Positions 18,773-26,493 are shown, counted from the first letter of the stretch. The stretch: DNA of 64,000 nt from Sinomicrobium kalidii (GCF_021183825.1 NZ_CP089211.1:1364001-1428000), one strand, 5' to 3'. Notes: a model not told the origin generated them from the letters alone. Made by a program: numbers and translations.

Positions 18773-18974
18773 TCATGGCTTTCTTTTCCTGAAGAAAAAG
18801 GTGAACAGAAACAGTCCGAACAACAGCATAAAAATTTCGCCCATACCTATTGCTTCCCAAAATCTGTAAGTTATAATCAGGAATATTCCTCCCCGTACTT
18901 ATAATAGCAAGTACAGACACCGTTAAAGAAAAGATGCGTATCAAGGCTCCTGCAAAAACAACTATATACCTCAT
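18773..18974 (-). pseudogene. Possible frameshifted small membrane protein
   Basis: From an ATG at 18974 the first frame reads MRYIVVFAGALIRIFSL and continues hydrophobic to about residue 28. A one-base shift near 18895 then gives a second hydrophobic segment (GIFLIITYRFWEAIGMGE, then FMLLFGLFLFTFFF) ending RKRKP-stop. The 202-bp length is one base off a multiple of three, consistent with a single indel. Joined, this is a protein of about 67 residues with two membrane helices and a positive tail. No family is recognised. It could also be chance in AT-rich DNA between repeats. Confidence 0.3.
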
Positions 18975-19444
18975 ACAATTCAAATCAGCTTCCCGGAGAC
19001 AAGCCCAAGGGATATTCAAAAAATACAAAACATTGATTTATTCCCGGGGCAGGCAACACAACACCACAAACACCCGCCACCGGGAAAGCAATCAATACTT
19101 AAACGGTGTTCACTGAACACCAAGAAGGCAAAAGGTAAAGTATTCCGATCCGGTAATTCACAAGAATATCCCTGAAACCGTACCCGACCCTGCCTGCTTT
19201 ACCTCCTTCTTTACTGACAGAAGAACAGAAACGATATTGCAAGGCCATATCTAAATTTCTCTTTTTACATTTAACTGCACCTCAACAGTAACCCCCGGGA
19301 TAATACCGCTTGAACCCTGTTCCGACAGCAATCCGGGGGCGACTGAAAGGCTAAAGAATCACAAAATGTTTATCACGACAGTGCGGTAATTCACAACAGA
19401 TGACAAGATGATCCGAATTCTCTATGCTCATATTGCCCTCCCTG
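18975..19444. other. 470-bp intergenic stretch with one strong palindrome
   Basis: No credible coding frame was found. The only striking element is a perfect 8+1+8 palindrome, GGTGTTCA-C-TGAACACC, at 19105-19121, which looks like an operator but has no obvious promoter beside it. Confidence 0.5.
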
Positions 19445-19759
19445 TCAAAACCAGCTCCTTTTACCTGCCTGATAGGTTTGATAAAACGCTTCATCAGACC
19501 TGGTCAGGTAAATTATACCTTCAACGAGCCCTATCAGCCCGCCGAAGCCGAACGTCACTGCTGTAAAAACAAGCTGTACGATCCCTTCTTTTATATAACC
19601 TAAAACAAATTTATGTATTCCAAGAAAGCCCACGAATATGGCCAGGACCCCGATCAATATCCTTTTACTGCCGTTTTCCGGCAGCAATACTCCCCGGGAT
19701 GCGGCTCCACACTCCCCCCTTTCGGGGGGATCTGTCATTCCCTTGTTTGTCGAACTCAT
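19445..19759 (-). CDS. TM2-domain membrane protein
   Basis: The protein has 104 residues. An N-terminal polar stretch (about 1-32) is followed by KRILIGVLAIFVGFLGIHKFVLGY (positively charged entry, helix 1, then the G-x-H-x-F-x-L-G-Y motif of TM2 proteins), then a second helix, VFTAVTFGFGGLIGLVEGI, and a short tail. TM2 proteins are small two-helix membrane proteins; the bacterial function is generally unknown. The gene stands alone and its promoter region (19814-19891) carries two of the TAGAAYNNRTTCTA palindromes that also precede the adhesin operon, a small membrane protein and a sensor kinase, so it may be co-regulated with them. Confidence 0.85.
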   Translation of the reverse strand: MSSTNKGMTDPPERGECGAASRGVLLPENGSKRILIGVLAIFVGFLGIHKFVLGYIKEGIVQLVFTAVTFGFGGLIGLVEGIIYLTRSDEAFYQTYQAGKRSWF

Positions 19760-19813
19760 GGACTAAAAACTGTATTTTTCATAACACTGTAAAATGTTTT
19801 GATCAAGACGCTG

Positions 19814-19891
19814 CGAAGATATGTCACAACAACACTTTCAACATAAAAAACAAGGTAGAACAAGTTCGAATACTGCTTAGAACTTGTTCTA
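19814..19891 (-). promoter_or_regulatory. Promoter with double TAGAAYNNRTTCTA array (array B)
   Basis: TAGAACAAGTTCGA (19856-19869) and TAGAACTTGTTCTA (19878-19891) have 8 bp between them (22-bp pitch). On the minus strand the -7-like box TATCTTCG (19814-19821) follows after exactly 34 nt; the predicted start near 19806 is about 47 nt before the TM2 start codon. No -7 box at matching distance is seen on the + strand, so the array points to the TM2 gene and not to the divergent CI-like gene. Confidence 0.65.
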
Positions 19892-20152
19892 TAATTTTCT
19901 TTGTGAATCTCCCAAAAACCTGAAATGTCACGAAAAGGAGCATCGCTGAATATTACGTGAAACACCTGGAAATCAGCACCTGGAAAGCACAGAAATATAC
20001 TTTACCCCCCTGTTTTCACAAAAAAAATGATTAAATTTGAATGATTTTTAGCTGTTGATCTTATAATGCCATGAAATAATTATTCACCAGAGATCGCAGT
20101 AGAACAGATTTAGCCCCTACCTGCTGAGCTGTTTAAAATTAAAAGCTACCCC

Positions 20153-20884
20153 ATGAAAAGAACACCACAGACCGCAGATCTGGATGGAGGAGGTGTCGTT
20201 TTGGAAATACCTGCCGTATTAAAACGTCTCAAGAAACATCTGGACATCAGAACCAATGCAGAATTATCGAGTATATTGGACGTAAAGCCCAATACCATTT
20301 CCACCTGGAAAAAAAGGAACACTCTCGATTACCCACGTGTACTCGCCCTGTGCAAAACATACAGCATAGATATACACCAGCTCTTTTTTAACAGGCCGGG
20401 AACAGATACACCATTCCCGGGCAGGAAAGACAAAAAAGGGTTTAGTGTAGTTACGAGGGATACTTATTTTCAGTATGTTTCACAATGCAATAAAGAAAGT
20501 TTTGTCGGGAGCCTGCCAAAGTTCCACTTTCCTTTTATTTCGGGAAACAATATCAGGGCTTTTCAGGTTGTAGGGTCCGCCATGGCACCCGTATTAAAAG
20601 ACAGTGACTTTGTTGTAGGGGAATATGTCGACGCCGACACAACCGATATGGTAAACGGAAACATCTATGTTCTGGTGAGTAATGTACGGGGAATTTATAT
20701 TTGCAGGATCCGGAAAGACCCCAAAGACAATAAGGTTATACACTTGATAAGAGATAACGAAACTAAAAATACATTGTCGGAAGTAAAAATGATGGCCGAC
20801 GAGATCATAGAACTCTGGGAGGTAATATCTGTATTTTCACTGGACCTGATAGGGAATAACAAAACAAAAAATTCTGACCATTAA
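20153..20884 (+). CDS. CI-like HTH regulator with S24-type C-terminal domain lacking catalytic residues
   Basis: The protein has 243 residues. Residues about 18-80 form a phage CI-repressor-type helix-turn-helix (VLKRLKKHLDIRTNAELSSIL, then VKPNTISTWKKRNTLDYPRVL). Residues about 135-225 fit the LexA/CI S24 peptidase fold (FQVVGSAMAPVLKDSDFVVGEY, NGNIYVLV). In active S24 proteins the nucleophile sits in a GDSM motif; here it reads GSAM, so Ser is replaced by Ala, and the usual partner Lys appears to be replaced (IYICRIRK). Autocleavage is therefore unlikely and the domain may serve for dimerisation or ligand sensing. The gene stands alone, divergent from the TM2 gene. It is a candidate, though unproven, binder of the palindrome arrays in this window. 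Confidence 0.85.
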   Translation: MKRTPQTADLDGGGVVLEIPAVLKRLKKHLDIRTNAELSSILDVKPNTISTWKKRNTLDYPRVLALCKTYSIDIHQLFFNRPGTDTPFPGRKDKKGFSVVTRDTYFQYVSQCNKESFVGSLPKFHFPFISGNNIRAFQVVGSAMAPVLKDSDFVVGEYVDADTTDMVNGNIYVLVSNVRGIYICRIRKDPKDNKVIHLIRDNETKNTLSEVKMMADEIIELWEVISVFSLDLIGNNKTKNSDH

Positions 20885-20925
20885 TATGCCTTATTTCTTT
20901 ATCGGTGTATTTCTTCCCCGTACGT

Positions 20926-21180
20926 CTAGTTTTCCCCGCCCTTTTGCCGTATCTTTTTTTGCAGTTCTTCAAACTGGTTTTCCGCTTCGCTGTCTTCAAA
21001 CGGGGAACGTTCACTCGAAAGGTCCATATCGTCCCAGTGCTCTTCCATCCAGTATTTGATTTCCCCTTCGGAAGCGGGGTCATTCACTATTGCCGCAAGC
21101 TGTTCAAATTCTTCCCGGGATATGGTATTTTCCCGGAATTTCTCCAAAAGTACTTCTATCAATGCTCTATGTCGATTCAT
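20926..21180 (-). CDS. Small FecR-N-like (anti-sigma cytoplasmic domain) protein
   Basis: The protein has 84 residues, all helical and charged: MNRHRALIEVLLEKFREN, TISREEFEQLAAIV, EGEIKYWMEEHW. This matches the short cytoplasmic N-terminal helical region of FecR-type anti-sigma factors of Bacteroidetes (LL-x-K-y...T-x-E-E...L...M-x-x-x-W), but the membrane helix and periplasmic FecR domain are absent. A paralogue lies at 26275-26493 (shared LL.K...TI(S/T)R.E..QL and IK..M(E/D)EHW). It follows the alpha-oxoamine synthase gene by 61 bp on the same strand. A cytoplasmic sigma-factor-binding role is an inference from the similarity. Confidence 0.7.
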   Translation of the reverse strand: MNRHRALIEVLLEKFRENTISREEFEQLAAIVNDPASEGEIKYWMEEHWDDMDLSSERSPFEDSEAENQFEELQKKIRQKGGEN

Positions 21181-21241
21181 AGCTTCGTGAATTTAATAAG
21201 AAAGTCGTATGTTTTGTCGGGCCACATTTAAAGTTTCCTTT

Positions 21242-23671
21242 TTATTTTTCCCGCATGGCTCCCATCAACTCCATCGAAAAATTGTCCTTGGCCTGGATAT
21301 AGGCTACTTTCGGGATAACCTTTGCCCCTATTTTTCTTTTTTCAAAAGCGGCCGTCAACCCGAAATCTATCCTTTGAAATCCGAGATTCCCCGCCCGTTT
21401 TACGGTCTGATACAACATCTGTCTGTATAACTGGTACTCCCGAGCATATTTATAATTCATTCCGATAAATGCGGGAACATACGTATGCCTGCCATTCCTG
21501 TAACAAAACATTACCCCCAAAGGTACGCCATCTTTTTGTTTATTGTATTTCTTTTTCAAGGAAAGCACCATAAATTCCCAGGACGGATGCCCCGACATGG
21601 TCTTAAAAAGTTTTTCCGGAAAAGAGAACATATTAAGACCATAATTGTTGTTTCTCACATTTTCGAAAAGGCGCATATAAACAGCTATCTCGTTTGTGGT
21701 GGCCGTTTTCCTGAAATCCACCTCAAAGAATTTTTCATAGGGCGCGACTTCCTTCCTGAAATGTTTCCTGGACCGGGAAGAAAGTGAAGCTACGTAAGCT
21801 TCGGTCCCTTTCCAGGACAAGTCTTCCACAACACAGGAATCGGGCATGGCCATTTTTATGAACCCCAGGTTGTGGAATACCCGGTTGAGTTGTTCTCCGT
21901 CAACAAAATCGCGGAGCACCAACATGGAAGTATCCTTTTTCTGATCTACTGTTTCCAGCTTTTCCAAAAGCTGTCTTACGGCTTCACGCCATTGCGGATG
22001 TGTGGTGTCCAGGTAGCAATGTTGCCCTTCGGTAAACAAGGAACCCATACTCAGCACCCGGGAGGTGAGATGATAGGGCTCCTGCTTTCGCTTTTCCTCC
22101 AGCTTCACGGAAACGGATGTGGGGGCCAGCATGTCTTCTTTCCAAAGCGCAAGGGTGAAAAATGTGGCCAGTACCGGTTTACCGTTTTTATCCCTGATCA
22201 TAAAATAATAAAAGGACCAGTTGTGTTCGGGTTTCATATTTCCGCAAAACGCTTTTTCCAGGAACATGAGGCCATCCCAGTCATAAACACCCTTACCGGC
22301 AAACAGTGCGTTCCACTCCTTTTTGTTGACCCCCGCGACGGTGGTTTCCATTTGCATATCCAACGCTACACCCCTGCCCGTTCCGTCCGGGTTTTCCCCG
22401 GCCTCGTTCAACGGCATACGAAATGCCCTTCTTACCCTGTTGAGTGAAGTATGCGTCTCTTCCAGGGCCTTTGGATAATGGTATATCAGAGCGTCCGCCA
22501 GGTGTTTCATATCTTCCTCCTCGTTGTGCCTGGAGATGGTAATCCGTATTCCCGTATTTTTTACCGGGGCCCCGGGATATATGCCCAGGTTAACAAAAAG
22601 CCCTTCCCGCATCAGCCGCCTTACCAGTTTATAACCCGTTACGGGCATACCGGTACCGATATAGAATACCGGGCAATCATTACGCTCTACCAGGGGAAGT
22701 TCTGTTTTTTCCAGCAACCCGTTAAAATAACTGATCTTATGTAACAATTCGGCCTGTAAGCTGTAAATCTCCGGAGACAAATGAATATCTGCCGAAGCAA
22801 CAGCAGCGGCCACGGATGCAGGTTCCAGTTGTGCTGAGAAGGTCAGCGGCCCGCCAAAATTCCGGATTTTCCGGTACATTTTCACATCCGGGCATACCAG
22901 TACCGCCCCGCTGGCGCCGAATGTCTTGCTCAGCGTACCGAACAGGAGCGTATTTTCCGGAAGTTCCTTCAGCATGTGCAATACATAGCCCGTACCATTC
23001 TTTCCTATCCAGCTCATACCGTGTACATCGTCAAAATATAAATGCAACTGTGGGTATTTATTGCACAGTTCCCGCAGTCCCGCTATGGGGGAGCAGTCCC
23101 CGTACATGGAATACACCCCATCGGCCATAAACCATATTCTCCGGCATTTTGAAGACAGGTCGCGGATCTTCTTTTCCAGCATGTCGAGATTATTGTGCCG
23201 GATCATTTCTACCGGTACCCCGCGTACTTTTAAAAGCTGAGTTGCATTTTGTACACTCCAGTGTACCTGGTGATCCAGGATCACACCGTCTTCATCCCTC
23301 ACGGCAGTAGGAATTACCCCAATATGCCCCAATGTGCTGTTTTTGGTAATCACCACGGGGTAGCCATACATCCTGCGGATCTTTTCCTCCAGTTCACGGT
23401 ATAACGGATGGGATATATAGGTCCTGGAAAGCGGAAACTGCGTACCGAAGTTGAAGATGGCGCAGGCCGCGGCATGTTTGAGACGGGAATCCTGTTCCAG
23501 GCCAAGGTAGCCCGTAGTACCAAAATGCAGGAGGTCTTTACCGTCTATTCTTATTTTCCTTCCGCCAAAACTGTCACCCTCGGCATAGAGGTGAAGCACT
23601 CCCGCCTTTGTGGCATCGGTAAAAACCCCGTCCACGGTATCCAGAAAATTATTGTGTTTGATTTTTGCCAT
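21242..23671 (-). CDS. Alpha-oxoamine synthase / GNAT-type acyltransferase fusion
   Basis: The protein has 809 residues; the start at 23671 (MAKIKHNN) is chosen because AGAAGGGA sits just upstream. Residues about 10-410 are a PLP-dependent alpha-oxoamine synthase: DHQVHWSVQNA (stacking His), DDVHGMSWIGKNGTG, and GTLSKTFGASG with the PLP lysine, plus a C-terminal Arg-rich TGIRITISR motif. Residues about 450-809 resemble a large GNAT/FemAB-like acyltransferase (SRSRKHFRKEVAPYEKFFEVDF, GVMFCYRNGRHTYVPAFIG, IDFGLTAAFEKRKIGAKV). Family members condense an amino acid with acyl-CoA or acyl-ACP (serine palmitoyltransferase, KBL, BioF, cysteate acyltransferase). A fused acyltransferase suggests making and then N-acylating an oxoamine lipid such as a sphingolipid or sulfonolipid; the substrate is not readable from sequence. 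Confidence 0.88.
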   Translation of the reverse strand: MAKIKHNNFLDTVDGVFTDATKAGVLHLYAEGDSFGGRKIRIDGKDLLHFGTTGYLGLEQDSRLKHAAACAIFNFGTQFPLSRTYISHPLYRELEEKIRRMYGYPVVITKNSTLGHIGVIPTAVRDEDGVILDHQVHWSVQNATQLLKVRGVPVEMIRHNNLDMLEKKIRDLSSKCRRIWFMADGVYSMYGDCSPIAGLRELCNKYPQLHLYFDDVHGMSWIGKNGTGYVLHMLKELPENTLLFGTLSKTFGASGAVLVCPDVKMYRKIRNFGGPLTFSAQLEPASVAAAVASADIHLSPEIYSLQAELLHKISYFNGLLEKTELPLVERNDCPVFYIGTGMPVTGYKLVRRLMREGLFVNLGIYPGAPVKNTGIRITISRHNEEEDMKHLADALIYHYPKALEETHTSLNRVRRAFRMPLNEAGENPDGTGRGVALDMQMETTVAGVNKKEWNALFAGKGVYDWDGLMFLEKAFCGNMKPEHNWSFYYFMIRDKNGKPVLATFFTLALWKEDMLAPTSVSVKLEEKRKQEPYHLTSRVLSMGSLFTEGQHCYLDTTHPQWREAVRQLLEKLETVDQKKDTSMLVLRDFVDGEQLNRVFHNLGFIKMAMPDSCVVEDLSWKGTEAYVASLSSRSRKHFRKEVAPYEKFFEVDFRKTATTNEIAVYMRLFENVRNNNYGLNMFSFPEKLFKTMSGHPSWEFMVLSLKKKYNKQKDGVPLGVMFCYRNGRHTYVPAFIGMNYKYAREYQLYRQMLYQTVKRAGNLGFQRIDFGLTAAFEKRKIGAKVIPKVAYIQAKDNFSMELMGAMREK

Positions 23672-23797
23672 TCCCTTCTCTTTCCGGTGAAACAAGAAAT
23701 AAAGTACTATTCGGGTTTTCCGGTCTTTCAGTATTTACAACAAACTAAAAAATTTAACCCGATCCGGCACATAGATTTTATCCGGTTACTTAAAAAA

Positions 23798-23863
23798 ATC
23801 CTTCTCAGATAAGAAAAAATCCCTCTCAGATAAGTTTTGAGTTCGAATTGTACGTTACTATTC
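23798..23863 (+). promoter_or_regulatory. Promoter with 21-bp-pitch direct repeat pair (site 1)
   Basis: ATCCTTCTCAGATAAG (23798-23813) and ATCCCTCTCAGATAAG (23819-23834) are direct repeats offset by exactly 21 bp. A -7-like TACTATTC (23856-23863) follows 21 nt later, pointing to the STAS-like gene at 23934. Same layout as sites at 25551 and 25839. Two half-sites in tandem, two helical turns apart and close to the core promoter, is the classic arrangement for AraC-family activators. Confidence 0.65.
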
Positions 23864-23933
23864 CACCGGGTAACAATTAATTGCCCGTATACATGAATTT
23901 TGTTAAATTGCCAGGGAATATACCCCTCAGATT

Positions 23934-24341
23934 ATGATGTACTCAAAAGATTTTGATCGTAACATACCTTTTTTCGAAAATGAGTATGCCAAATTCTGGG
24001 TTGACCAGAATATTCTCTTTTATGTATATAAAACAGATATAATAGTAAACCTGGAAGCGGCAAAAAAGATTGTCGCCGACAGGATTGCATTTCAAAAGGA
24101 GAAAAGCTATCCGGTATTTTGTGACATCCGCGGTATTAAGGATGTCAATAAAACAGCCAGGGATTACCTTGCCATTGAAGGATCTACTCTCACCAAGGCG
24201 GTTTCCATATTGGTCGACCCTCCCATAAGCCGTGCCATTCTGGATTTTTACCTAAAAATGAGCAAACCCCTTATTCCTACGGAAGTATTTACAGAAAGGC
24301 ATGAAGCCATTCAGTTTTTAACACCTTATATAACATTATAA
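23934..24341 (+). CDS. STAS/SpoIIAA-like small protein (DUF7793-type)
   Basis: The protein has 135 residues. The pattern (YAKFWVDQNILFYVYKTDIIVNLEAA, then YPVFCDIRGIKDVNKTARDYLA, AVSILVDPPISRAILDFYL, FTERHEAIQFL) has the alternating strand/helix order of STAS-like proteins common in Bacteroidetes, where they often sit beside AraC-type regulators, as here. The function is unknown, possibly stress- or density-related signalling. A second ATG directly follows the first (23937), so either could be used. The promoter carries a 21-bp-pitch direct repeat pair, suggesting control by the PAS-AraC protein encoded just downstream. Confidence 0.8.
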   Translation: MMYSKDFDRNIPFFENEYAKFWVDQNILFYVYKTDIIVNLEAAKKIVADRIAFQKEKSYPVFCDIRGIKDVNKTARDYLAIEGSTLTKAVSILVDPPISRAILDFYLKMSKPLIPTEVFTERHEAIQFLTPYITL

Positions 24342-24541
24342 TGGAAAACAGGGAGATACGAAATTGCACAAACAACTTACATTATGTAACTTAGCTGGTA
24401 CCCCCTACTTCTTGATAAAATCGTCATATTGCTTATGCAAGCTATAATTATTCTTAAAACGACATTGGATGAACAGGTGATTTTCGACACATAAGCTGTT
24501 GGATTCATCCTTTTTGGCAACCTTAAACCTACCCCGGATTT

Positions 24542-25510
24542 ATGGATAAGGATCACAACAAAAAAAGAATAAAAAGTATAAACCGGATGCTTCTTGAAGT
24601 GGCCAGTGGAAACTTTTCATACCGCATTGAGAGGTCTGACCAGAATGACGAGTTGGAAGCACTTGTGGTATTGGCCAATATGATGACCGAAGAACTCGGA
24701 GAATCTGTTCGTCACCAAACCTATCTGAATTATAACGAGTCGTACAAGCACATCGCCCAGATGACTTTTGTACTTGACAATAATTTTCATATTTGCAGTC
24801 TCAATTCCCTGGCCTCTGATCTTCTTCTTTTCGACAAAGAAGAAATGCAGGGCAAGTCCCTGGACAACTTTCTTACGGAGGAATCCAGGCCTGTTTGGGA
24901 AGATTTCAGATCCTGTTTCTCCCAAAAGGGAGAATACAATCATACCCTGGAACTGTCTTTCAAGGCAAAGGAATTTTTCATCGTTCCGGCCGTTTGTTCA
25001 ATATCCACGCTTCTCAATGCTAACAACCAGGGTTGTATGCTCGTTACTGCCATAGAAACGATATTGCGAAGCGAAGAAACCGAAAATGAGCTACGTCGGA
25101 AAATAGAAGGACACAAAAATGCCGGCAATCAGGCTTCCGGCAATACACTCCGAATTGCCCTCAGTGAATCGGACCTTAAAAAAATAGGAGAAGTTCGCGA
25201 ATATATTAGCAGCAACCTGGAAGAACCCAATTTTTCCATAAAGGAACTGGCCCATACTCTTGGCACAAATGAGTTTAAACTGAAATATGGCTTCAAACAG
25301 CTTTACGGCACTACAATATTCCGGTATTTACAGGATGAACGATTACGCAAGGCCAGCCTGCTCGTTCAACATTCCAGGCTTCCGTTGAAAAATATTGCAG
25401 AAATGACAGGTTTTAAAACTGCACCGCATTTTTCGCGGGTATTCAAGGAAAAATACGGTTATTCGCCAAGCGAGTTCCGTAAACAAATCCTCGGAAAGAA
25501 AAGCAAATGA
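24542..25510 (+). CDS. PAS-domain AraC-family transcriptional regulator
   Basis: The protein has 322 residues. Residues about 10-45 look like the end of a HAMP module (RMLLEVASGNFSYRI...DELEAL) with no membrane helix. Residues about 65-175 are a PAS sensor (MTFVLDNNFHICSLNSLASDLL, GKSLDNFLTEES). Residues about 210-320 are an AraC HTH domain (VREYISSNLEEPNFSIKELA, FKLKYGFKQLYGTTIFRYL, IAEMTGFKTAPHFSRVFKEKYGYSPSEFRKQ). It is preceded by the STAS-like gene (200 bp gap) and followed by two more copies of the direct-repeat promoter. It is the natural candidate to bind the CTCAGATAAG repeats. No repeat pair is seen in front of its own start. Confidence 0.9.
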   Translation: MDKDHNKKRIKSINRMLLEVASGNFSYRIERSDQNDELEALVVLANMMTEELGESVRHQTYLNYNESYKHIAQMTFVLDNNFHICSLNSLASDLLLFDKEEMQGKSLDNFLTEESRPVWEDFRSCFSQKGEYNHTLELSFKAKEFFIVPAVCSISTLLNANNQGCMLVTAIETILRSEETENELRRKIEGHKNAGNQASGNTLRIALSESDLKKIGEVREYISSNLEEPNFSIKELAHTLGTNEFKLKYGFKQLYGTTIFRYLQDERLRKASLLVQHSRLPLKNIAEMTGFKTAPHFSRVFKEKYGYSPSEFRKQILGKKSK

Positions 25511-25550
25511 AAAGTCGTCCTGTTTAACTTTTTAAACAAAGGGACAAAAA

Positions 25551-25615
25551 ATCCCTTTCAGATAAGCCCCGCTCCTTCTGAGACAAGTTTTTGCATATTT
25601 ATTTCACTATCTTCG
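25551..25615 (+). promoter_or_regulatory. Promoter with 21-bp-pitch direct repeat pair (site 2)
   Basis: ATCCCTTTCAGATAAG (25551-25566) and CTCCTTCTGAGACAAG (25572-25587), offset 21 bp, are followed after exactly 20 nt by TATCTTCG (25608-25615), a good -7 box. No protein gene follows; the next strong element is the hairpin at 25727-25787. Confidence 0.65.
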
Positions 25616-25621
25616 GGCTCC

Positions 25622-25800
25622 TGGTTCAGGAAAGTGGAGTGTAGGCTACTGCTTTCCGTTTTAGCGCCGATGGTTCATTTAAAATAAATACGGGAGATAT
25701 TTCGTGTACCAATCTCTCTACCCCAGAAACCGTGAGCAGGTAAATTCATATCGTCAGTTCTCAAAATTACCGACAGGCTCACGGTTTTCATTTTATTCCT
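25622..25800 (+). ncRNA. Candidate small RNA ending in a CCGTGAGC hairpin
   Basis: Transcription from the -7 box at 25608 would start near 25622. AAACCGTGAGC (25727-25737) pairs perfectly with GCTCACGGTTT (25777-25787), followed by TTCATTTTATT, resembling an intrinsic terminator with a 39-nt loop. There is no convincing open frame with a ribosome binding site in between. The stem core CCGTGAG...CTCACGG recurs in the second unit at 26146-26212. Length about 170 nt if real. Confidence 0.4.
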
Positions 25801-25838
25801 TTTCTCCCTGAAGTTTCAAAGAACGTTGTTATAAAAAA

Positions 25839-25903
25839 ATCCCTCTGGGATAAGTTTTTATACATTACAGATAAGCTTTCGCCATCCATACTTGTTATTT
25901 TTA
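25839..25903 (+). promoter_or_regulatory. Promoter with 21-bp-pitch direct repeat pair (site 3)
   Basis: ATCCCTCTGGGATAAG (25839-25854) and ATACATTACAGATAAG (25860-25875), offset 21 bp, are followed after exactly 20 nt by TATTTTTA (25896-25903). The predicted transcript would start near 25910 and run into the small reading frame at 25923 and the hairpins at 26013-26082 and 26146-26212. Confidence 0.6.
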
Positions 25904-25922
25904 CGTAACCTTTTTAAAGGAT

Positions 25923-26048
25923 ATGCCTACAAAATATGGCTGTTATAAACAAAAGTATCGGCAGCGCATATATAACAACATCACGATCAGTATTTATATT
26001 GTAGTTAAAAAACCGGCCCGGACGGAATTGAAGATCAAACATCTGTAA
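25923..26048 (+). CDS. Possible 41-residue basic peptide
   Basis: The short frame starts MPTKYGCYKQKYRQRIYNN and ends in a Lys-rich tail (ELKIKHL). It is preceded by AAAGGA at a good distance and lies just after the predicted start of the site 3 promoter. The composition is strongly basic and Tyr-rich with a central ITISIYIVV strand. No family is recognised. The hairpin CCGGCCCGGA/TCCGGACCGG (26013-26082) overlaps its end, so the transcript may work as RNA, with the frame incidental. Confidence 0.25.
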   Translation: MPTKYGCYKQKYRQRIYNNITISIYIVVKKPARTELKIKHL

Positions 26049-26145
26049 TGGAAAAAGAAAATCATCCCGTTATCCGGACCGGAGCTTTTACACTTATGGA
26101 AAAACCATACCCAGGTATCATTTCTTCCCTTGCCCGTGTGTTTAT

Positions 26146-26212
26146 AGCCGTGAGTTTGCCTCTATACCGAAGATCGTTATCGCGCAGTTAGCTGTCTTCA
26201 TAGCTCACGGCT
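26146..26212 (+). ncRNA. Second CCGTGAG hairpin, downstream of site 3
   Basis: AGCCGTGAG (26146-26154) pairs with CTCACGGCT (26204-26212) over a loop of about 49 nt. The stem core matches that of the candidate small RNA at 25727-25787, and both lie downstream of the same kind of AraC-like promoter. An upstream stem at 26013-26022/26073-26082 belongs to the same predicted transcript. Confidence 0.35.
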
Positions 26213-26274
26213 GGCAGGGAGGAAATTATAAGGAGCCCTGATCATTTTTACGCTCTGATTTGTATCCACCCCAT

Positions 26275-26493
26275 TTAATTCAAAGAAAACAAATCTGTAC
26301 AGGAATCATCGTCTTCATTCAACTGGTCATGTTGCTTTAAAATTTCTTTCCAATGTTCATCCATCAAATGTTTTATTTGATGTTCTCCTTCAGGCCGTTC
26401 CATATATCCCCTGAGTTGTTTTATTTCCGCCCTTGTTATTGTACCGTTCCGCAGCTTATTCAGAAGCTTTCCCAGATATTCTTCACCTTTCAT
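26275..26493 (-). CDS. Second small FecR-N-like protein
   Basis: The protein has 72 residues from the start at 26493 (MKGEEYLGKLLNKLRNG), chosen because ACAGGAT lies just upstream and the length then aligns with the paralogue at 20926; a start at 26526 is also open. Motifs TITRAEIKQLRGYM and HQIKHLMDEHWKEIL match the cytoplasmic helical start of FecR-type anti-sigma factors; an acidic tail follows in place of a membrane helix. It lies 756 bp downstream of the ECF sigma gene on the same strand, separated from it by a predicted terminator. It may bind a sigma factor without membrane signalling; this is inferred. Confidence 0.65.
   Translation of the reverse strand: MKGEEYLGKLLNKLRNGTITRAEIKQLRGYMERPEGEHQIKHLMDEHWKEILKQHDQLNEDDDSCTDLFSLN

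Noticed and set aside
19955..19964. ACGTGAAACA, half of the ParB-binding site TGTTTCACGTGAAACA.
   Set aside because: The left half does not match, and it lies 15 kb from parA; probably chance.
20100..20113. TAGAACAGATTTAG upstream of the CI-like gene, resembling the array palindrome.
   Set aside because: Only the left half matches and there is no second copy 22 bp away, so it does not meet the array pattern.
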